Source: Marasmius tenuissimus
Lineage: Eukaryota; Basidiomycota; Agaricomycetes; Agaricales; Marasmiaceae
Assembly (NCBI GenBank): GCA_029532415.1
Contig: JAQOTA010000069.1
Coordinates: 1,984,001-2,048,000, forward strand
DNA: 64,000 nt
Reading direction: 5' to 3'
Position 1 is the stretch's first letter. Every line of letters starts with the position of its first letter. Positions 21,801 to 33,440 of the stretch are shown here, in pieces. A program made the translations under genes and the position numbers. Under the pieces are notes generated by a model. The model made no database searches and was not told the DNA's origin. It saw nothing but the letters and a program-made list of their open reading frames with translations.

Positions 21801-23473
21801 GTAACTCCAGGGGGAGTCAGCCTGATAGCTTAGTGCAACAATTATCCCAGGAAGGGGGAGTAGGTTTCGTGATTTATCTGTTAAATCGGGCAGTTCCCAT
21901 TCACGATGACCTCACCGATATGTCTAACATTTGAGAGTGGACTCTCCGTGACATACTGAAGCTGCCAGCTGAGCAGCAGAGAGGATGGAAGGCCGCTTGC
22001 TGCAATGAACTAGAGGCTCTTCGCAAGCGCAAGGTCTTCGAATTGGTTGACCTACCTAAAGGTCGCAAGGCTGTCAAAAACAGATGGGTGTTTGACATTA
22101 AGTCAGACAGTCGAAAGAAAGCTTGACTTGTTGCCAAGGGTTTCTCTCAGGTCGAAGGTGTTGACTTTGATGAGATCTTCTCACCAGTTGTGCGGTTTGA
22201 AACTGTACCGATGATGCTCGCACTTGCAGCTCTCAAAAACTGGCACATTCAGGCATTGGATGTGAAGAACGCCTTCCTTTATTGCGAACTTAAGGAAGAG
22301 ATCTATATGGATCAACCTGAAGGTTTCAAGGTTAAGGGTCAGGAAGGCAAGGTCTAACGCTTTCACCGTGCATTATATGGACTGAAGCAAGCCGCTCTTG
22401 AGTGGTGGCATGCCCTCAGCTCGTCCATGAAAGTAATGGGCTTCAAACGCTTAACTTCCGATGCAGGTCTCTTCATCTGCAAGGATCATGAGACTGGTGA
22501 AGAATGTATCACCTTGATTTACATTGACGATGCATTATTCCTTGGACCCAACAAATCCTTTGTCGATAAGAAGAAAGCTGAGTTTATGGCTCATTGGGAA
22601 TGCCGTGATTTGGGAGAAGCTAAGGAAATCTTACGCATGCGTATTCAACGCAAAGGCCGCAAAATCCTTCTTGACCAGACTGACTACTTGAAGAAGGTCT
22701 TGAAGCAATTTGGCATGCAGAATGCAAAAGCAGCAGATACACCTCTTCCCACCGGCTATATTCCACAACCCAACAAAGGTCCTGTTGATCCCGAACGTTG
22801 TGCTCAATATCAATCAGTAATTGGATCGCTTCTGTATATCATGCTTGGCACTCGTCCAGACATTGCCTACGCTGTTACAAAGCTTTCTCAATTTTCTGCT
22901 AATCCATTGGAGGATCACCTGAAGAAGGCACTTTATATTTGCCGTTATCTTGCAGGAACTCCAGACTATGCATTGGTCTATGATGGAGCCTCTGACGGAG
23001 GTTTTCTAGTGTTCACTGATTCTGATTGGGCTGCTGATCCTCTCAAGCATCGGTCAATCATGGGCTATTTCTTCAAATTGGCAGGTGGCATCTTCTGTTG
23101 GCAATCACGCGCCCAGAAGACTGTTGCGCTTTCATCCACTGAAGCTGAATACATGGCACTATCCCACTGTAGTTGCCAGGCTGTGTGGATTTGACAGTTA
23201 CTTTTTGAACTTGGGATTGATATGACTCCCGTACCCATATGTGGAGACAATCAAGGCTTGATTTTTATTGCCTCTAACCCAGTTCAAGAACGTCACACCA
23301 AACACATTGATATTCGCTATCACTACCTTTGCAAATGTGTTCCAGACTGCAAGGTTGATCTTTTCTTTATTGATGGTGCCCACAATCCTGTGGACATGTT
23401 TACCAAGAATTTGGGTCATGTCAAGTTCTCTGCTTTTAGAGAACATCTTGGACTTGAATTTTATTCGTCCTAA
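18879..23473 (+). pseudogene. Copia gag-pol polyprotein remnant
   Basis: Gag remains as a C-terminal piece with a basic RRGRKKK stretch. The protease site DSGAS is at about 19990. Integrase has an HKHFGH...CQGCAEEK zinc-binding region and catalytic-core residues (FVDDCTSHGW, then SDGEGEY, then PYTPEQNGRAERFNQT). Reverse transcriptase has [20 protein letters not shown] and the YIDDAL box near 22522. RNase H ends with SSTEAEYMAL and an ERTKHIDIRYHY-like segment (RHTKHIDIRYHY). The frame shifts twice (near 19560 and 20250) and is stopped at about 21146, 21638, 21932, 22123, 22356 and 23192. It cannot encode a full polyprotein. Confidence 0.85.
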
Positions 23474-23517
23474 TAGACGCTTAGTGTTCTACTCGTGCCG
23501 CACTTAGCGAGGGGGAG

Positions 23518-23775
23518 TGTTGAATCCAGACTACCGGATATATGGACTGTTGTATCAGGCCACATCTATGCTTCAATTGTTTTACTATGATCTATGCTAT
23601 TCCTAGTGACTCCCGTTATAGTAGCTACAACCACCTCTGTATAGTATATAAGTAGCTTTGTATCTACATGCAATCTGAGTACTTTTACTACTCTTGTTGC
23701 TGCCTCTAAGCCTATCTCCAGGTGAGCTAGTCTGTCCCATGCTGCCACTGCGTGGGCAGGACCTCTGCCTCAACA
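23518..23775 (+). repeat. Copia 3' LTR
   Basis: The boundaries are set by TGTTGA at the start and TCAACA at the end, an inverted pair of the TG...CA type, with the purine-rich AGCGAGGGGGAGTG just upstream. A TATATAAG promoter-like motif sits inside at about 23645. The length is 258 bp. No second copy is found in the window. Confidence 0.7.
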
Positions 23776-24530
23776 ACTGGCACTCTCAGACATCACACAG
23801 AACTGGGCAAACCAAGCAACAGTGAATGAATTGATTGCTGAAATGGGTCCAATCCGCTGTAGCACCTGCTATTAAAAAGCAGCTTTGGAGCCTTGTTTTT
23901 GTGCAATTTTAGCATAAAACAGATAAGGAATGACTAGGTAATACAAGTACTAGAGCGAGTCCCAAGCGGCTAGTAAAAGGCTCAGATCCTAGCAAAAGGA
24001 GAGAATAGTGCCTCGGAGGCATCTCTCCTTATCTCTGAAAACTGTAGGAGTCGTATAACTGAAAAAAGTATCACTTTGGGGGCACGACTAGGACCTGTAG
24101 TCATATCAAGGGAATATCTCCAGTGGCTCGGAGGCATTGTACTAAGGATTATAATAATAGAATCAGACTTGACGAAAACCCTTACTAGTAGAGCTAGACA
24201 GAGGAAGTCACCACGGAAGCATGGATGGTCAGAAAGCGAGACTAAGTCGAGCCTCAGAAGCTTGGTATAAGGTCAAGGCCTTGCTTTGGAGGCATGATTG
24301 ATTCAAGTATACTATGGGTTACACTAGTCATCCATATTGGCTAGAGCTACCTTGTCACAACCGAAGTAATTATCTAGGTCGGAGTCTTCCGGGTAATAGG
24401 AATCAATGAAGGTTTCATGATCTAGATAATCGGTATAGAATGGATCACATAAAATAGGGTTATAGAAAGAAAAGGATTGAGAGAGCCAACGACCCATGAC
24501 AGGGGAGTACTTGAAGAACGAGAGCTTGGT
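23776..24530. other. Non-coding, start of a motif-rich region
   Basis: No gene is seen. From about 24010 the motif GGAGGCA, usually preceded by TCG or TTT, begins to recur (about 24017, 24128, 24288). A large part of the sequence up to about 26860 shares this feature. Confidence 0.45.
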
Positions 24531-26860
24531 TTAGTCAAGCTTTGGAGGTGCTGGGCACTCAGCACAACTGATGACGGCGTCAATCCAAGTGTTGACAGCA
24601 CCAGGAGTACGAGCGGTTTTGAAGTCGAGGAAACCAACTCGAGCAATGGACTCGGCGACCATGTTGATGACAGACCTGGCGTCATGAGGAATGAAGTGGT
24701 CGAAGGTATCCTCGCAAAGATAGATTTTGTCCTGGATCATGTTGTAACAAATCATGTAGCCCCAGTAGATGAATCTGTGGCAACTGAGGAAGAACTGCTG
24801 GAAGATGATTCCGAGAGTAGCTTCTTGTTCTGTGTCGAGTTGAATGGGTAGGATGATGCGGTGCTCCTTGATCTTATCAGAGTAGTTTTCTGGATACCAC
24901 CAGAGCTTATACAACTCTGAAGAAGAAGTCAGAAGGCCGCCTCGGAATCTAGAAAATAGAAAGACTTACTATAGAGTAAGTTGCGGAAGTGGTCTTCAAT
25001 GTTATGCAAGCATGCCATAGTGCGCTCAGGGGAAAAGTAAGCAAGGAATTGGGACAACCTAGTACTTGCTTTTACTGACCTCTGGACTTGCCGCCGAAGT
25101 GGAAATTTTACCTCGAAAACTAGGAAATTAGTGCTTCAGAGGCATGGATCCGAACCAGGCACTGGGCGCTAAACAATGATTGAGAAGTGATTGGAGGTGT
25201 TGCACCGTCGACATACCTCCCTGGTACTTGTACATGGAGATATTGACTGTACTAAGGGCATAGTTGGTGCTGGTAGCAAATGCAGAGCTCAACTGTACTA
25301 GAAGGCAAGGGACTAAGAAAGAAAGGAATGGTGTACCGGAGAATTGAGTAGGAGTTCTGGCTGAACCATTGAACTATTACCCGGTATCCAAGATACCAAG
25401 ATTGGATATAGTGGGGCGACCATATGGGTGGCAGGATATCAGAACTATCCAAGCTACAGAAAGGACATCGACCTGGCTATGGATGGCTGGGTAACTCAAT
25501 GAATATAGGCATCTAGTAGCACTTTGGAGGCAAGTACTTTGCTTCAGACGAAGGGAGTATATGCTTCGGAGGCAGACAGAACAGGATGACCTATGACGAT
25601 TGAAGAGTCTAGAACCGGAGAATCGATGTTGTGGAGGCAGATAGGGAGAACGGAACCATTGATAGGGGAGACCCAGAAGAAAAGAATGTTAGAGAATGTT
25701 CAAGGCCGATGATACTTCTGAAGCAAATTGTTGGTTTTGACTTTGGGGTTCAAAAGCGTAGATTAAACACAAAACTCTCCCAGTATATTCCAAAGTAGGT
25801 AGTTTATGCCTCCGAGGCATGGTTTATTTGATATTCATATGATTCGGTAGAATTAGAGCATCCTGGAGTATATAAGCAGTGGGGTTTTCATCAAGGATCC
25901 CCAAGCAATCCGTACAATTAGTATTCAGAGGATATGAAGCTATTCCACTTGTTGGGTAGTTAGTTGACTTGGGAGCATTTCTGGAGAGACATTAGAACAG
26001 AATAGAACTTTGTTTGCACAAACCTAGAAAATCCAGTGAACACTTGCTTGACCTTGACTTTGCATTGTTTGTCTGCGATGCCAACTTGACTGGCTGAGCT
26101 ATTGTTGAACTTCTGAAGCTAATTGGGCTGAGGATATTGTTCGCCGTTGACAGTTGGTCTTCAGTTATTGACAGACTTGATTGGAGTCTTATTGTCATGA
26201 AGACGCCACTTTTCCCTCCACCATTGGTTCACATGATTATCACATGTTCTTTTCTCACGGTCACTTACTATACATCTTTCTTTCTCATGATTCCCTTTCT
26301 TAACCCACCACCGCGCAGCTTTAACCCACATCGCACAGCCATCCCATTATCTCATACCGACTCATTTCTTATTCATCCCTGACTCATATGTTACTCATAC
26401 ACGACTCATAGGTAGCCACTCCGACTCCAGCTCTGACTGTAGGATAGGTATATAAGCTAGCTAGTCTTCACCTGGTCCCTCATCTTGACCTCTTGTCGTT
26501 GGGACCAGGTGAGTAGTACAGTCTTCTTCGCTTTCCTTCTCTACAATAGATCTAACTTGTCGTTGGGACCAGTTTCTGCCTTATCTCTGTCTGAGTCAAG
26601 CCCGCTGCTCTTCTCCAAACTTGCTATCGCCGCTCTCTGCCTTCGCCGTCTCCGATAGATGCTCAGCACTTCGTGACACTTATTGCCATTGTTTGATTTG
26701 ATTGTCTTGTTGCCCCTCGCTGTTCAAGTGGTTCTGAAGCTAGTTGAAGCCTAAGAACACACTTCCAAAGCACCAAACAAACTCTACACTCCCCAAAATA
26801 ACCTATAAACCTCTCTTCTGAACCCCACTTTTGACCTCCGAACTGGTTTCAGAGGCAAAG
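24010..26860. repeat. Interspersed GCYTYGGAGGCA motif
   Basis: About nine copies of a 10-12 bp motif are spread over 2.8 kb on both sides of the small gene at 24531-25018: 24014, 24124, 24284, 25133, 25522, 25564, 25632, 25806 (CCTCCGAGGC, palindromic) and 26850. Spacing is irregular, so this is not a tandem array. Such motifs are often subterminal binding sites of a DNA transposon. No terminal inverted repeats for such an element were found. Confidence 0.4.
24531..25018 (-). CDS. Small orphan protein, one intron (144 aa)
   Basis: Exon 1 (25018-24970) and exon 2 (24916-24531) join in phase across a 53 bp intron (GTAAGT donor, TTCTTCAG acceptor). The product starts MACLHNIEDHF and runs through KLWWYPENYSDKIKEHR to a CAECPAPPKLD end. 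It has no signal peptide. A hydrophobic, aromatic stretch (FFLSCHRFIYWGYMICYN) in the middle could be buried or membrane-associated. I do not recognise the family. Further upstream exons are possible: an open minus-strand stretch at 25252-25452 has a protein-like composition. The gene lies between Copia and DUF6589 inside the composite element and may be a captured host gene. Confidence 0.45.
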
Positions 26861-27103
26861 CTACCTTAGTTGGATAGTTTCTTGAGTCAGATTTCCTTCA
26901 GCCTACTATTGCAGTCTGGCTAATAGCGGAACCTATGATCAATGCCGATCCCCGATTCCCGCACCCTTCAGCTACACTCTTGAGTGTTGGGAGGATTTGA
27001 CCTATGAGTTAGATTTTATTATACACCACGAGTGGCACTTTACACCGCAGACGTCGTGTTTGTGGTCCTATTGACCCTGAAAATGCCTAAGTACAACCAT
27101 AGA
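25019..27103. other. Non-coding, motif-rich, with a possible degraded LTR
   Basis: Apart from the GGAGGCA motif, the stretch 26400-26620 has a TATATAAG motif followed by two copies of TGTCGTTGGGACCAG about 65 bp apart (26500 and 26560). This recalls the R-U5 part of a solo LTR but cannot be bounded. No convincing gene is seen. Confidence 0.35.
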
Positions 27104-28022
27104 TCAATCTCCGTCACTCCAATGATTCTCATTGTCACTTAGGTCTTGTTCATCCTCATTATCCTCTTCACTCTGGTCTTCCTCATAGTTCAACAACTCT
27201 TCTCCACCATCTCCAAACCATTTGTTTATCAAAGTCTCCATCTGCTCGTCCATTGTGGGCACAAAGTCCAACCCACTGTGCAACTGTTGGTCTGACATAT
27301 CAGTCTCAACCTCTGTTTCTTCATTTTCAGCTCTGCTCTCGCCAGTCTCGCTATCCCCTGCTTTACTAGAAGTATCCTCATCATCAGAGTTATTATCATT
27401 GCTGCTATCGTTGGCGTTTGGCAGTGCAGGTGGCGGTACACTCTGTGAGTCAAGGAGGGGAGTTGGTGATTGTATTGAAGCTGTAGAAGAATGAATTGGA
27501 TTGATGATTGTCGAACCTGAGTCTTTCCTTGTGGAAAGTTGAATAGCTTCAATTTCATTATCAATCTTTTCGTTAGAGTGATTGAGTTTGGCCACCTGAG
27601 CCACCTTGAGAATCCGTGCCCTGGCGGTTTGTTTATCCTGTTCTTCAGCTAGGCACTGACCAAGGTTATCATAACCCAAGTTGTCCAATGGGTTGCAAGC
27701 AAACCCCATTGAACAAGTGGAACAAAAGAGGTGAAGTTGCTCCTGTTGGAAAAAGGCTAGCAGGGTTTGAGTTTCATCTTGGAGGTGGGAAGATGTGTGG
27801 GTTTTACTCCGTCGGTTGAGTTCATATGCATCCGCAATACCTTCCTTCAGATGGATGAAGAGGTGGGTGTTAGGCAAGATGGTTGTTTCACAATAGAATG
27901 GGTCATCAAAATTTCCACCATGCTTTCCAACCATTTCCTCGACCTATTTATTATGATGCTCCTGCATCAAGTCACCCTCCAGCCCGTGTCCAGGCAGCCC
28001 TGTTAGGTTCAATAACCAATTA

Positions 28023-28032
28023 CAGTCAACTA
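28023..28032 (+). repeat. pogo-type left terminal inverted repeat
   Basis: CAGTCAACTA, preceded by TA. It is a perfect complement of 30631-30640. Confidence 0.8.
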
Positions 28033-28082
28033 TGTCATATTGCATAGGGTTGGTGGACGGCAATCCCTATGCAATATGACAT
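28032..28082. repeat. Subterminal palindrome of the pogo-type element
   Basis: ATGTCATATTGCATAGGGTT is followed after an ~8 bp loop by its near-perfect complement. Related half-sites (GCATAAATTTCATATTGCAT on the minus strand) lie inside the right end at about 30585-30615. These are candidate transposase-binding sites. Confidence 0.55.
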
Positions 28083-28201
28083 TTATGCAACTCGAAAAGT
28101 TTGTCACACAAGTCACATTATGTGACATGGCTGGTACATCTGTCACACGGAGGTTCGTGTGTCTCGATTCTCGAATTCACTTTACATACACAGTTTGTAC
28201 A

Positions 28202-30342
28202 CTATTTCTTAGAGAAAAATACATCCAATGAAGTCTGTTTACTGTTCAATGTCTCTTCACGTGTGACATGAACCCTGAATTTTCTGAGTGCCTCCTGAAG
28301 AGCCATACTCTGCTCAGCATTACCCCTGGTAATGCAAGCAGACTCGAGCTTTCGGCACATGTCCAATATCTCGCGCGTGGACAACTCCTTCTCTTGCTCC
28401 TCCTCCTCCTCTTCTTCTTCCTCGTTGTCATCATCATCAACTTTCTCACCCCGCTTAATTGCCTCCTCCCGTCGTACCTGGGCCACAATGTCGGCATCGT
28501 TGAGTGCCAAATTCAATTGACCAACTTCCCGTTCTTCCTCAGGGTTGAGCAATTCATCAGCAGAGGGAATACCCGCGAGAGAAATCCGGTTACGGCATCG
28601 AAGCTCAGCAACATTGCTCATGAGGTCATTCTCAACTGAACGGAGTTGGGCGGGAGCTGATGTGGAAGGGTTGTGACGAGTGGGAAGTTTCTCTTGATAG
28701 GCTGCCTTGTGACTTTCCAGGACTTGTTCCGCCGTGTCATCCTCACACTCCATCAATGCCTGAAGAGCATCTTTCCAGACATGCTCAGCTTGGTATCGGC
28801 TACCAAGGAGATCTTTGAGGGCATCTTCTGAGTCCCGCAAGTTCATTTGATCGGTTGCGTAGTTTGAGAGAATGGCCCAAGCCTTCTTGTCGGTGGGAAG
28901 CTGTTGGTAAACCTCCTCTGCAGACCTAAGGAGGTTTTATGTTAGCGGTTATTCCTTTTTGAGGAAAATCAAAACTCACCATGTTGTTTGAGTGTGATGC
29001 CAGCAGTGAGTAATTGTGTCTGCTGACACTCGATCCCAGGCCCGCTTCGCCATCAACATTGCCTCAAGAATGTTGATTTCCCATAAATCCAACTCTCCGG
29101 CTTCATCAAGATCAAGAGCTCGCCGTGAGAACTCTTTCCGGTAGTAGGCTTTGCAGCAGCGAATGATGCCAGCATCACATGGTTGAACAAACGGAGTAAG
29201 GTTTGGATAGTAGAGAGCGAGCTTCATATTTCTGGGAATGTAATTGATTTCATGTCCCTTGAAGTTATCCATCCAAAAGATGATGTGGCGCCGGTCAAGT
29301 TGTAATTTCACGTCAATGCCCTCGATGATCCTGAAGAAAAGTCAGGCAACTGTAAATGTAGTGAGAAACTGAACACTTACTCTTGAAAAATGACCCGGGT
29401 CATCCATGCCTTCGAGTTGTTGAAGTAATACAGACCGTAATGTGAACCTTCCTTCTTCTTAAAGCAACGTGGTTTCTTGTACTTTCCGATGAACACCAGT
29501 TCCTCCTTCTCTCCAGCCTCATTGCATATGAAGAGAACAGTGAGGCGGTTCTTGGATGCCTTTTCGCCGCTCATCTCCTTCATGGCAAGACCCCGGTCCG
29601 GGGGACAACGCCAGAAAAGGGAACTCTCATCAGCATTCCAGCGGTCGCGTGGTGAATATTCAGCAGACTCGTCTCGGCATCGGGCACGCTCTTTTTCAAT
29701 GTCAAGAGGATTACAGGAAGCAGCCTCTCCGTGGCGGCGGATTTCTCGGATTTTGTACCTGATAATCTTATCAAAGACTAGAAAACTCGGAAAATGGCTG
29801 ATAACGTACGTTTTGAAGAATGATGCCAACCAACCATTGCTGCTACCAAGACACTGCTCGGGTGGGACTCCAAAATCCTTCTCAAAACGGCGCCGCTTCT
29901 CCATCAACATGTCACCAGAAACTGTTTGATTACGGTCGTTCATACTCTCGACCCATAGGACCAATGCACGTTCAACATCAGGGCGGGTGACAACACGTGC
30001 CTGCTTGGTTGAAAGACCATTCGGGGTGTTGGTAGCCCGGGCCTCAATCTCGGCACGTTTCTTGAAGTTCCGAGATAGAGTCCCTTGATCAAAGATTAAT
30101 GCATCAACCTGTAAAGACTTGAAATGGTTGACAACATCACCCTGTTTTTGATTCGGGTGTTCATCCATCCATTTGAAGACCCGAATCCAGTCGTAAGTGG
30201 TGAGATGTTGTTTTCTTGGCTTAGAAATGGCAGCGGAAGCGACATCTTTTGGTTTCTTGTGAGTGCCGGGGTTGTTGGACTGGCACTTATAGGGTCTAGG
30301 CTTGTCGCGGGGCTTTCGAGTCTTCTCAGGAGCGTTTGTCAT
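28202..30342 (-). CDS. pogo-type transposase, CENP-B-like HTH plus DDE_1 (661 aa)
   Basis: Four exons (30342-29810, 29758-29381, 29330-28980, 28925-28202) join in phase to 661 residues without a stop. The first intron (54 bp) is a multiple of three, so skipping its removal would add 18 residues. The N-terminal ~165 residues are basic and hold a CENP-B/Tc5-type helix-turn-helix region (VERALVLWVESM...GDMLMEKRRRFEKDF). The DDE_1 catalytic aspartates are visible as NADES (D221), WMDN (D325) and PCDAG (D356), a DD30D spacing typical of pogo/Tigger. The C-terminal part has an acidic EEEEEEEE tract and ends QTSLDVFF (651-658), a PCNA-interacting PIP box. It should bind the terminal repeats and cut and paste at TA sites. 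All key residues are present, so the protein may be active. Confidence 0.85.
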
Positions 30343-30630
30343 GGTTCAATGCATAATTTGTTGACTTCTGAGGATTTATACGGCCAACTTTGCTTTGATT
30401 GTTGCACCAATTGCCTTTTTGAGCTGACAATCAACAAGAATCACTCATCTCTCGACTGATATGGCCCGGAGCTCTTGCCTATAATGGGTGATAATGCATA
30501 GATTTTCTCCAAAAAACCTATGCAATATGCGATATTAAGATTTTGCATAAATCTCCGCCTCCCGACTCGGTGGACACTCAGAGTTGATGCAATATGAAAT
30601 TTATGCGATATGACCTAATGCATTTTGAAG

Positions 30631-30640
30631 TAGTTGACTG
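30631..30640 (-). repeat. pogo-type right terminal inverted repeat
   Basis: TAGTTGACTG, followed by TA at 30641-30642. It pairs with 28023-28032. Confidence 0.8.
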
Positions 30641-33440
30641 TATTCCATATACCCTCCTTCATATCTGCTGTTGCCTCGTACTTAAAGAAAAAGTACATTT
30701 CGAGGAGATACCGGATGTAATTCATGTTTGTAGATCCAGCAAACATGAAGATCCAGGTCTGGTTTGGAATGTTCCAATGCAAGGTCAAGTTTGAATCGGA
30801 AAAGGGCCGACTCACTTTTATGACCTCCCAAAGACAACCTATATCTCCCTCTGCAACTGTGTACGCACCCTTGATCCATAGGTGATACAGATGCAAGAAT
30901 AAGATGGAGTTCGCCAGTACACAATCCCCAGTTAAGTTATCTTCCTCCTCGTGGCCATCTATCACCGGCCAACCAGTTCTGACACCTTCTCCTTTGCTTC
31001 CCAAGGCTTTCCATTGGGTATCTTCATTTCCTCTTTGCTACTTTCCATCCACACACTTGAGAGGGCTTGTTGATATGTGTTATTGGTCATGTAGCAATCA
31101 TATATTGCCTGTGCGTGAGCCAGCAACTCGTCAAAGGTAGGGAGTTTGTTCTGTGTAGCTAGGGTCATGAAATAGGCGTGAAGGTCACCATGATTCGCAA
31201 GACGGATACTAGAAATGAAGATTAATTCAGGACTCAGAAATTGTAGTACAGTAAAATTACAAACCTCCATATATCCAAAACTCACGCTTCCCAGAATAGA
31301 GACATACTACAAGACATAGGATAGAAGTCACAGCTTCTTGTATCTGTTGGACGCTTCATCCCCGTGGCATTTGCATTCTGTGATAGAGATGACGGATCCT
31401 TTGAGTTTTCGGGACCATAGTGATTAGTGGCAAGCGTATTGAGCATCGTGGCACGGGTGTGACAAATTTCAATGGTAGGGATGACTCCACCGAAGGTCTC
31501 GAGATTGTTGGAAGGGTTTGGGGACAAGAAGTCTTGAGCCCGTCGCATAGCAGCATATGTAGCACCATCACCTCCTACCCAAAGTCAGTGTTTCTCGCAT
31601 GTTTTCCCGGTCACACCGATCTGACTTGCAAAATTGTGAACAGCCCAAAGAATTCCCTGCATCTCGACTTCCCGTTCTGAGTTGCATCCCAGCGGTTGTA
31701 TCTCTGTCTTCCACCCGTCCGGCATGTGATGCTTTGCTACAGGACTCATGCGAAAACATTGGGTAACCTCCAATTTGAGGTGCTGCAGGCTAGGCTCAAA
31801 CCCAACTAGAATGCAGATGATATGAAGCATGCCAACATTTCGCAGATGTTTGGTATCGATATCTTGACGAATATCTTCAACGGTCAGATTGGACCCCCTG
31901 TTATGGATACAAGCATCGATTAGAGGCTCAATTCGAAAGGCCCCGGGCTTGAAGTTTTCTAGCTTCACTGCCGTCGCCCCACACCCAACTCGCAACTCAT
32001 TCTCTTTACAGTGTCCCTCTTCTCGCACCCGGACATACTGTTGTTCGTTGTCCACAATAACACGCCATCCAATGTCACCGGTCTTGTGAGAGGTCGAATT
32101 GATCTTCGTACACGCATGACATTAGCCCGTCCCATCGCATTTAATGCAAGTTGAATTGTAGAATCGGATAATGAGAGTCCGATTTGGCAGAAAACCCGCT
32201 TCACATCGACATGTGCCTTTGTGGAAAATAACCAGACGCCCATCTGTAGTGCCATGAACCCAGTTGCCAATCGGTTACGGCTTAGGAGGCCAGCGCTTAT
32301 GGCAATAACCTGAATCTGGCTGTTCGGTCAGAAAAAAACAAGATAACTAGTGAGAAGGACTACTCACAATAGGGTGAGGTCGAGACTTCCGCATGACAAC
32401 AAGACTATCTTTGTTCCCTCTCAACTTCGGGCGAGCCATGCACTCAGTAAGGTACCACGTCAGAGGTAAACTCTCCTTGTACATCTCTGCATGCTTAATC
32501 AATGAAAAATCTCGAAACAAAGGCAAGGAGGTATCTGGATCGGCAAGTTCAGAAGAACTGAGATGGACAGGGAATTTGGGCTGAGAGGGGACTCCACGGC
32601 TCATAACGTGCATCTCCTTGAAGACATGGCTTCCCACAAGCTTCACTGCCCAGATAGAAGTCGCGATACGAGCGTAGTGAGCCTTGGTCTCATCTGCCGT
32701 TGACGAGAAAGCATCATGCCGCTCCCTCCATAGCTCATCTTTTGCCCTGGAAGTCAGATAGCTGTAGCGGTGGTTGTATATTGCAACAACAACCATTACC
32801 GCAGTGACTGCATATCGACCTTGTAAAAAGTATTGAACCATTTGACAATGTCGGGCCGTTATGAACTGTTTTTCGGGATCATCTCGAGGCAGGGATTCGA
32901 AAAGGGCGGCTAGAAAGTCTCCGAGGTTGTCAAAATTATCGAGAATAGCCGCAAGTACGTTGTCTACTCGCTGCCATTTGGATATCTCAGGAATGTCTGA
33001 TGGCTGAATGTACTGGATAATAGTGAGAGAGTCCGGTGGTGAAGTGGATGGGGTAGCCTCGGGTTCAACGTGTCTAGTTTGTGCAAGGCCTCCGCTATTA
33101 TCATGCTCAATGTCCATCCCATATTCATTGGATACTCCTTCCTCAAAGCCAGAAATCGGGCATTCAGAGGTAAAAGGGTCCACATAATTCACTTGAGGCC
33201 GATAAGGAAGAGGTTGGTCGAGAGCAAAGGAGGATTCGCCCAGGAATGGTTTTCTCTTGGTATAATTCCGTTTCTTTCGTGGTTCGGGCGGTGTTTTTGT
33301 GGGGAACATATATGAATTGTAGGGAATCGACATTTATACAGTGACAGATGAATAAACGAAGGCTATAGGATGGTTGTTTGCACCGAGGAGATGGTGGAGG
33401 GAAGCAAGGTTGGCTGACGGTGACGCGGCCGGCAAAATAG

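Larger units (their letters stand above)
18879..23775 (+). mobile_element. Ty1/Copia retrotransposon, 5'-truncated and inactive
   Basis: The domain order gag, protease, integrase, reverse transcriptase, RNase H is diagnostic of Copia. The 3' LTR is present and a polypurine tract (GAGGGGGAGTG) precedes it. The 5' LTR and the 5' part of gag are missing. The element lies inside the larger composite element, right after the helicase remnant. Confidence 0.85.
28023..30640 (-). mobile_element. pogo/Tigger-type DNA transposon, apparently complete (2618 bp)
   Basis: Terminal inverted repeats are CAGTCAACTA at 28023-28032 and TAGTTGACTG at 30631-30640. Each is flanked by TA (28021-28022 and 30641-30642), the target duplication expected for the Tc1/mariner-pogo group. 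The element carries a single four-exon transposase gene. It lies inside the DUF6589 gene and inside the larger composite element, so it is the youngest layer. Subterminal copies of TATGCAATATGACAT and related strings occur at both ends. Confidence 0.85.
27104..33333 (-). pseudogene. DUF6589 gene, split by a pogo-type transposon
   Basis: The minus-strand gene starts at 33333. Exon 1 runs to 32368 (322 codons) and a 58 bp intron (32367-32310) follows. Later pieces carry the hallmarks I recall for the Agaricomycete DUF6589 family: NELRVGCGATAVKLENFKPG, KTEIQPLGCNSEREVE, GGDGATYAAMRRAQ, RSCDFYP, LANSILFLHLYHLW, AEGDIGCLWEVIKV, IFMFAGSTNMNYIRYLLEM. The frame then breaks at 30641, where the transposon begins, and resumes at 28022 with NWLLNLTGLPGH...DLMQEHHNK and RRSKTHTSSHLQDE. 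It ends in a Glu/Asp-rich tail. Dropping the insertion and one TA copy gives a continuous frame. Independent damage includes an apparent frameshift near 32080 and a TAG near 27945 where the family usually has Trp. Biochemical function is unknown. Confidence 0.75.

Noticed and set aside
24422..24685. Open frame overlapping the small orphan gene in another minus-strand frame
   Set aside because: It lacks splice support, and its Ser/Leu-rich composition is typical of a shadow frame.
26400..26620. A solo LTR
   Set aside because: A TATA-like motif and a short direct repeat are present, but no boundaries or target duplication can be defined.
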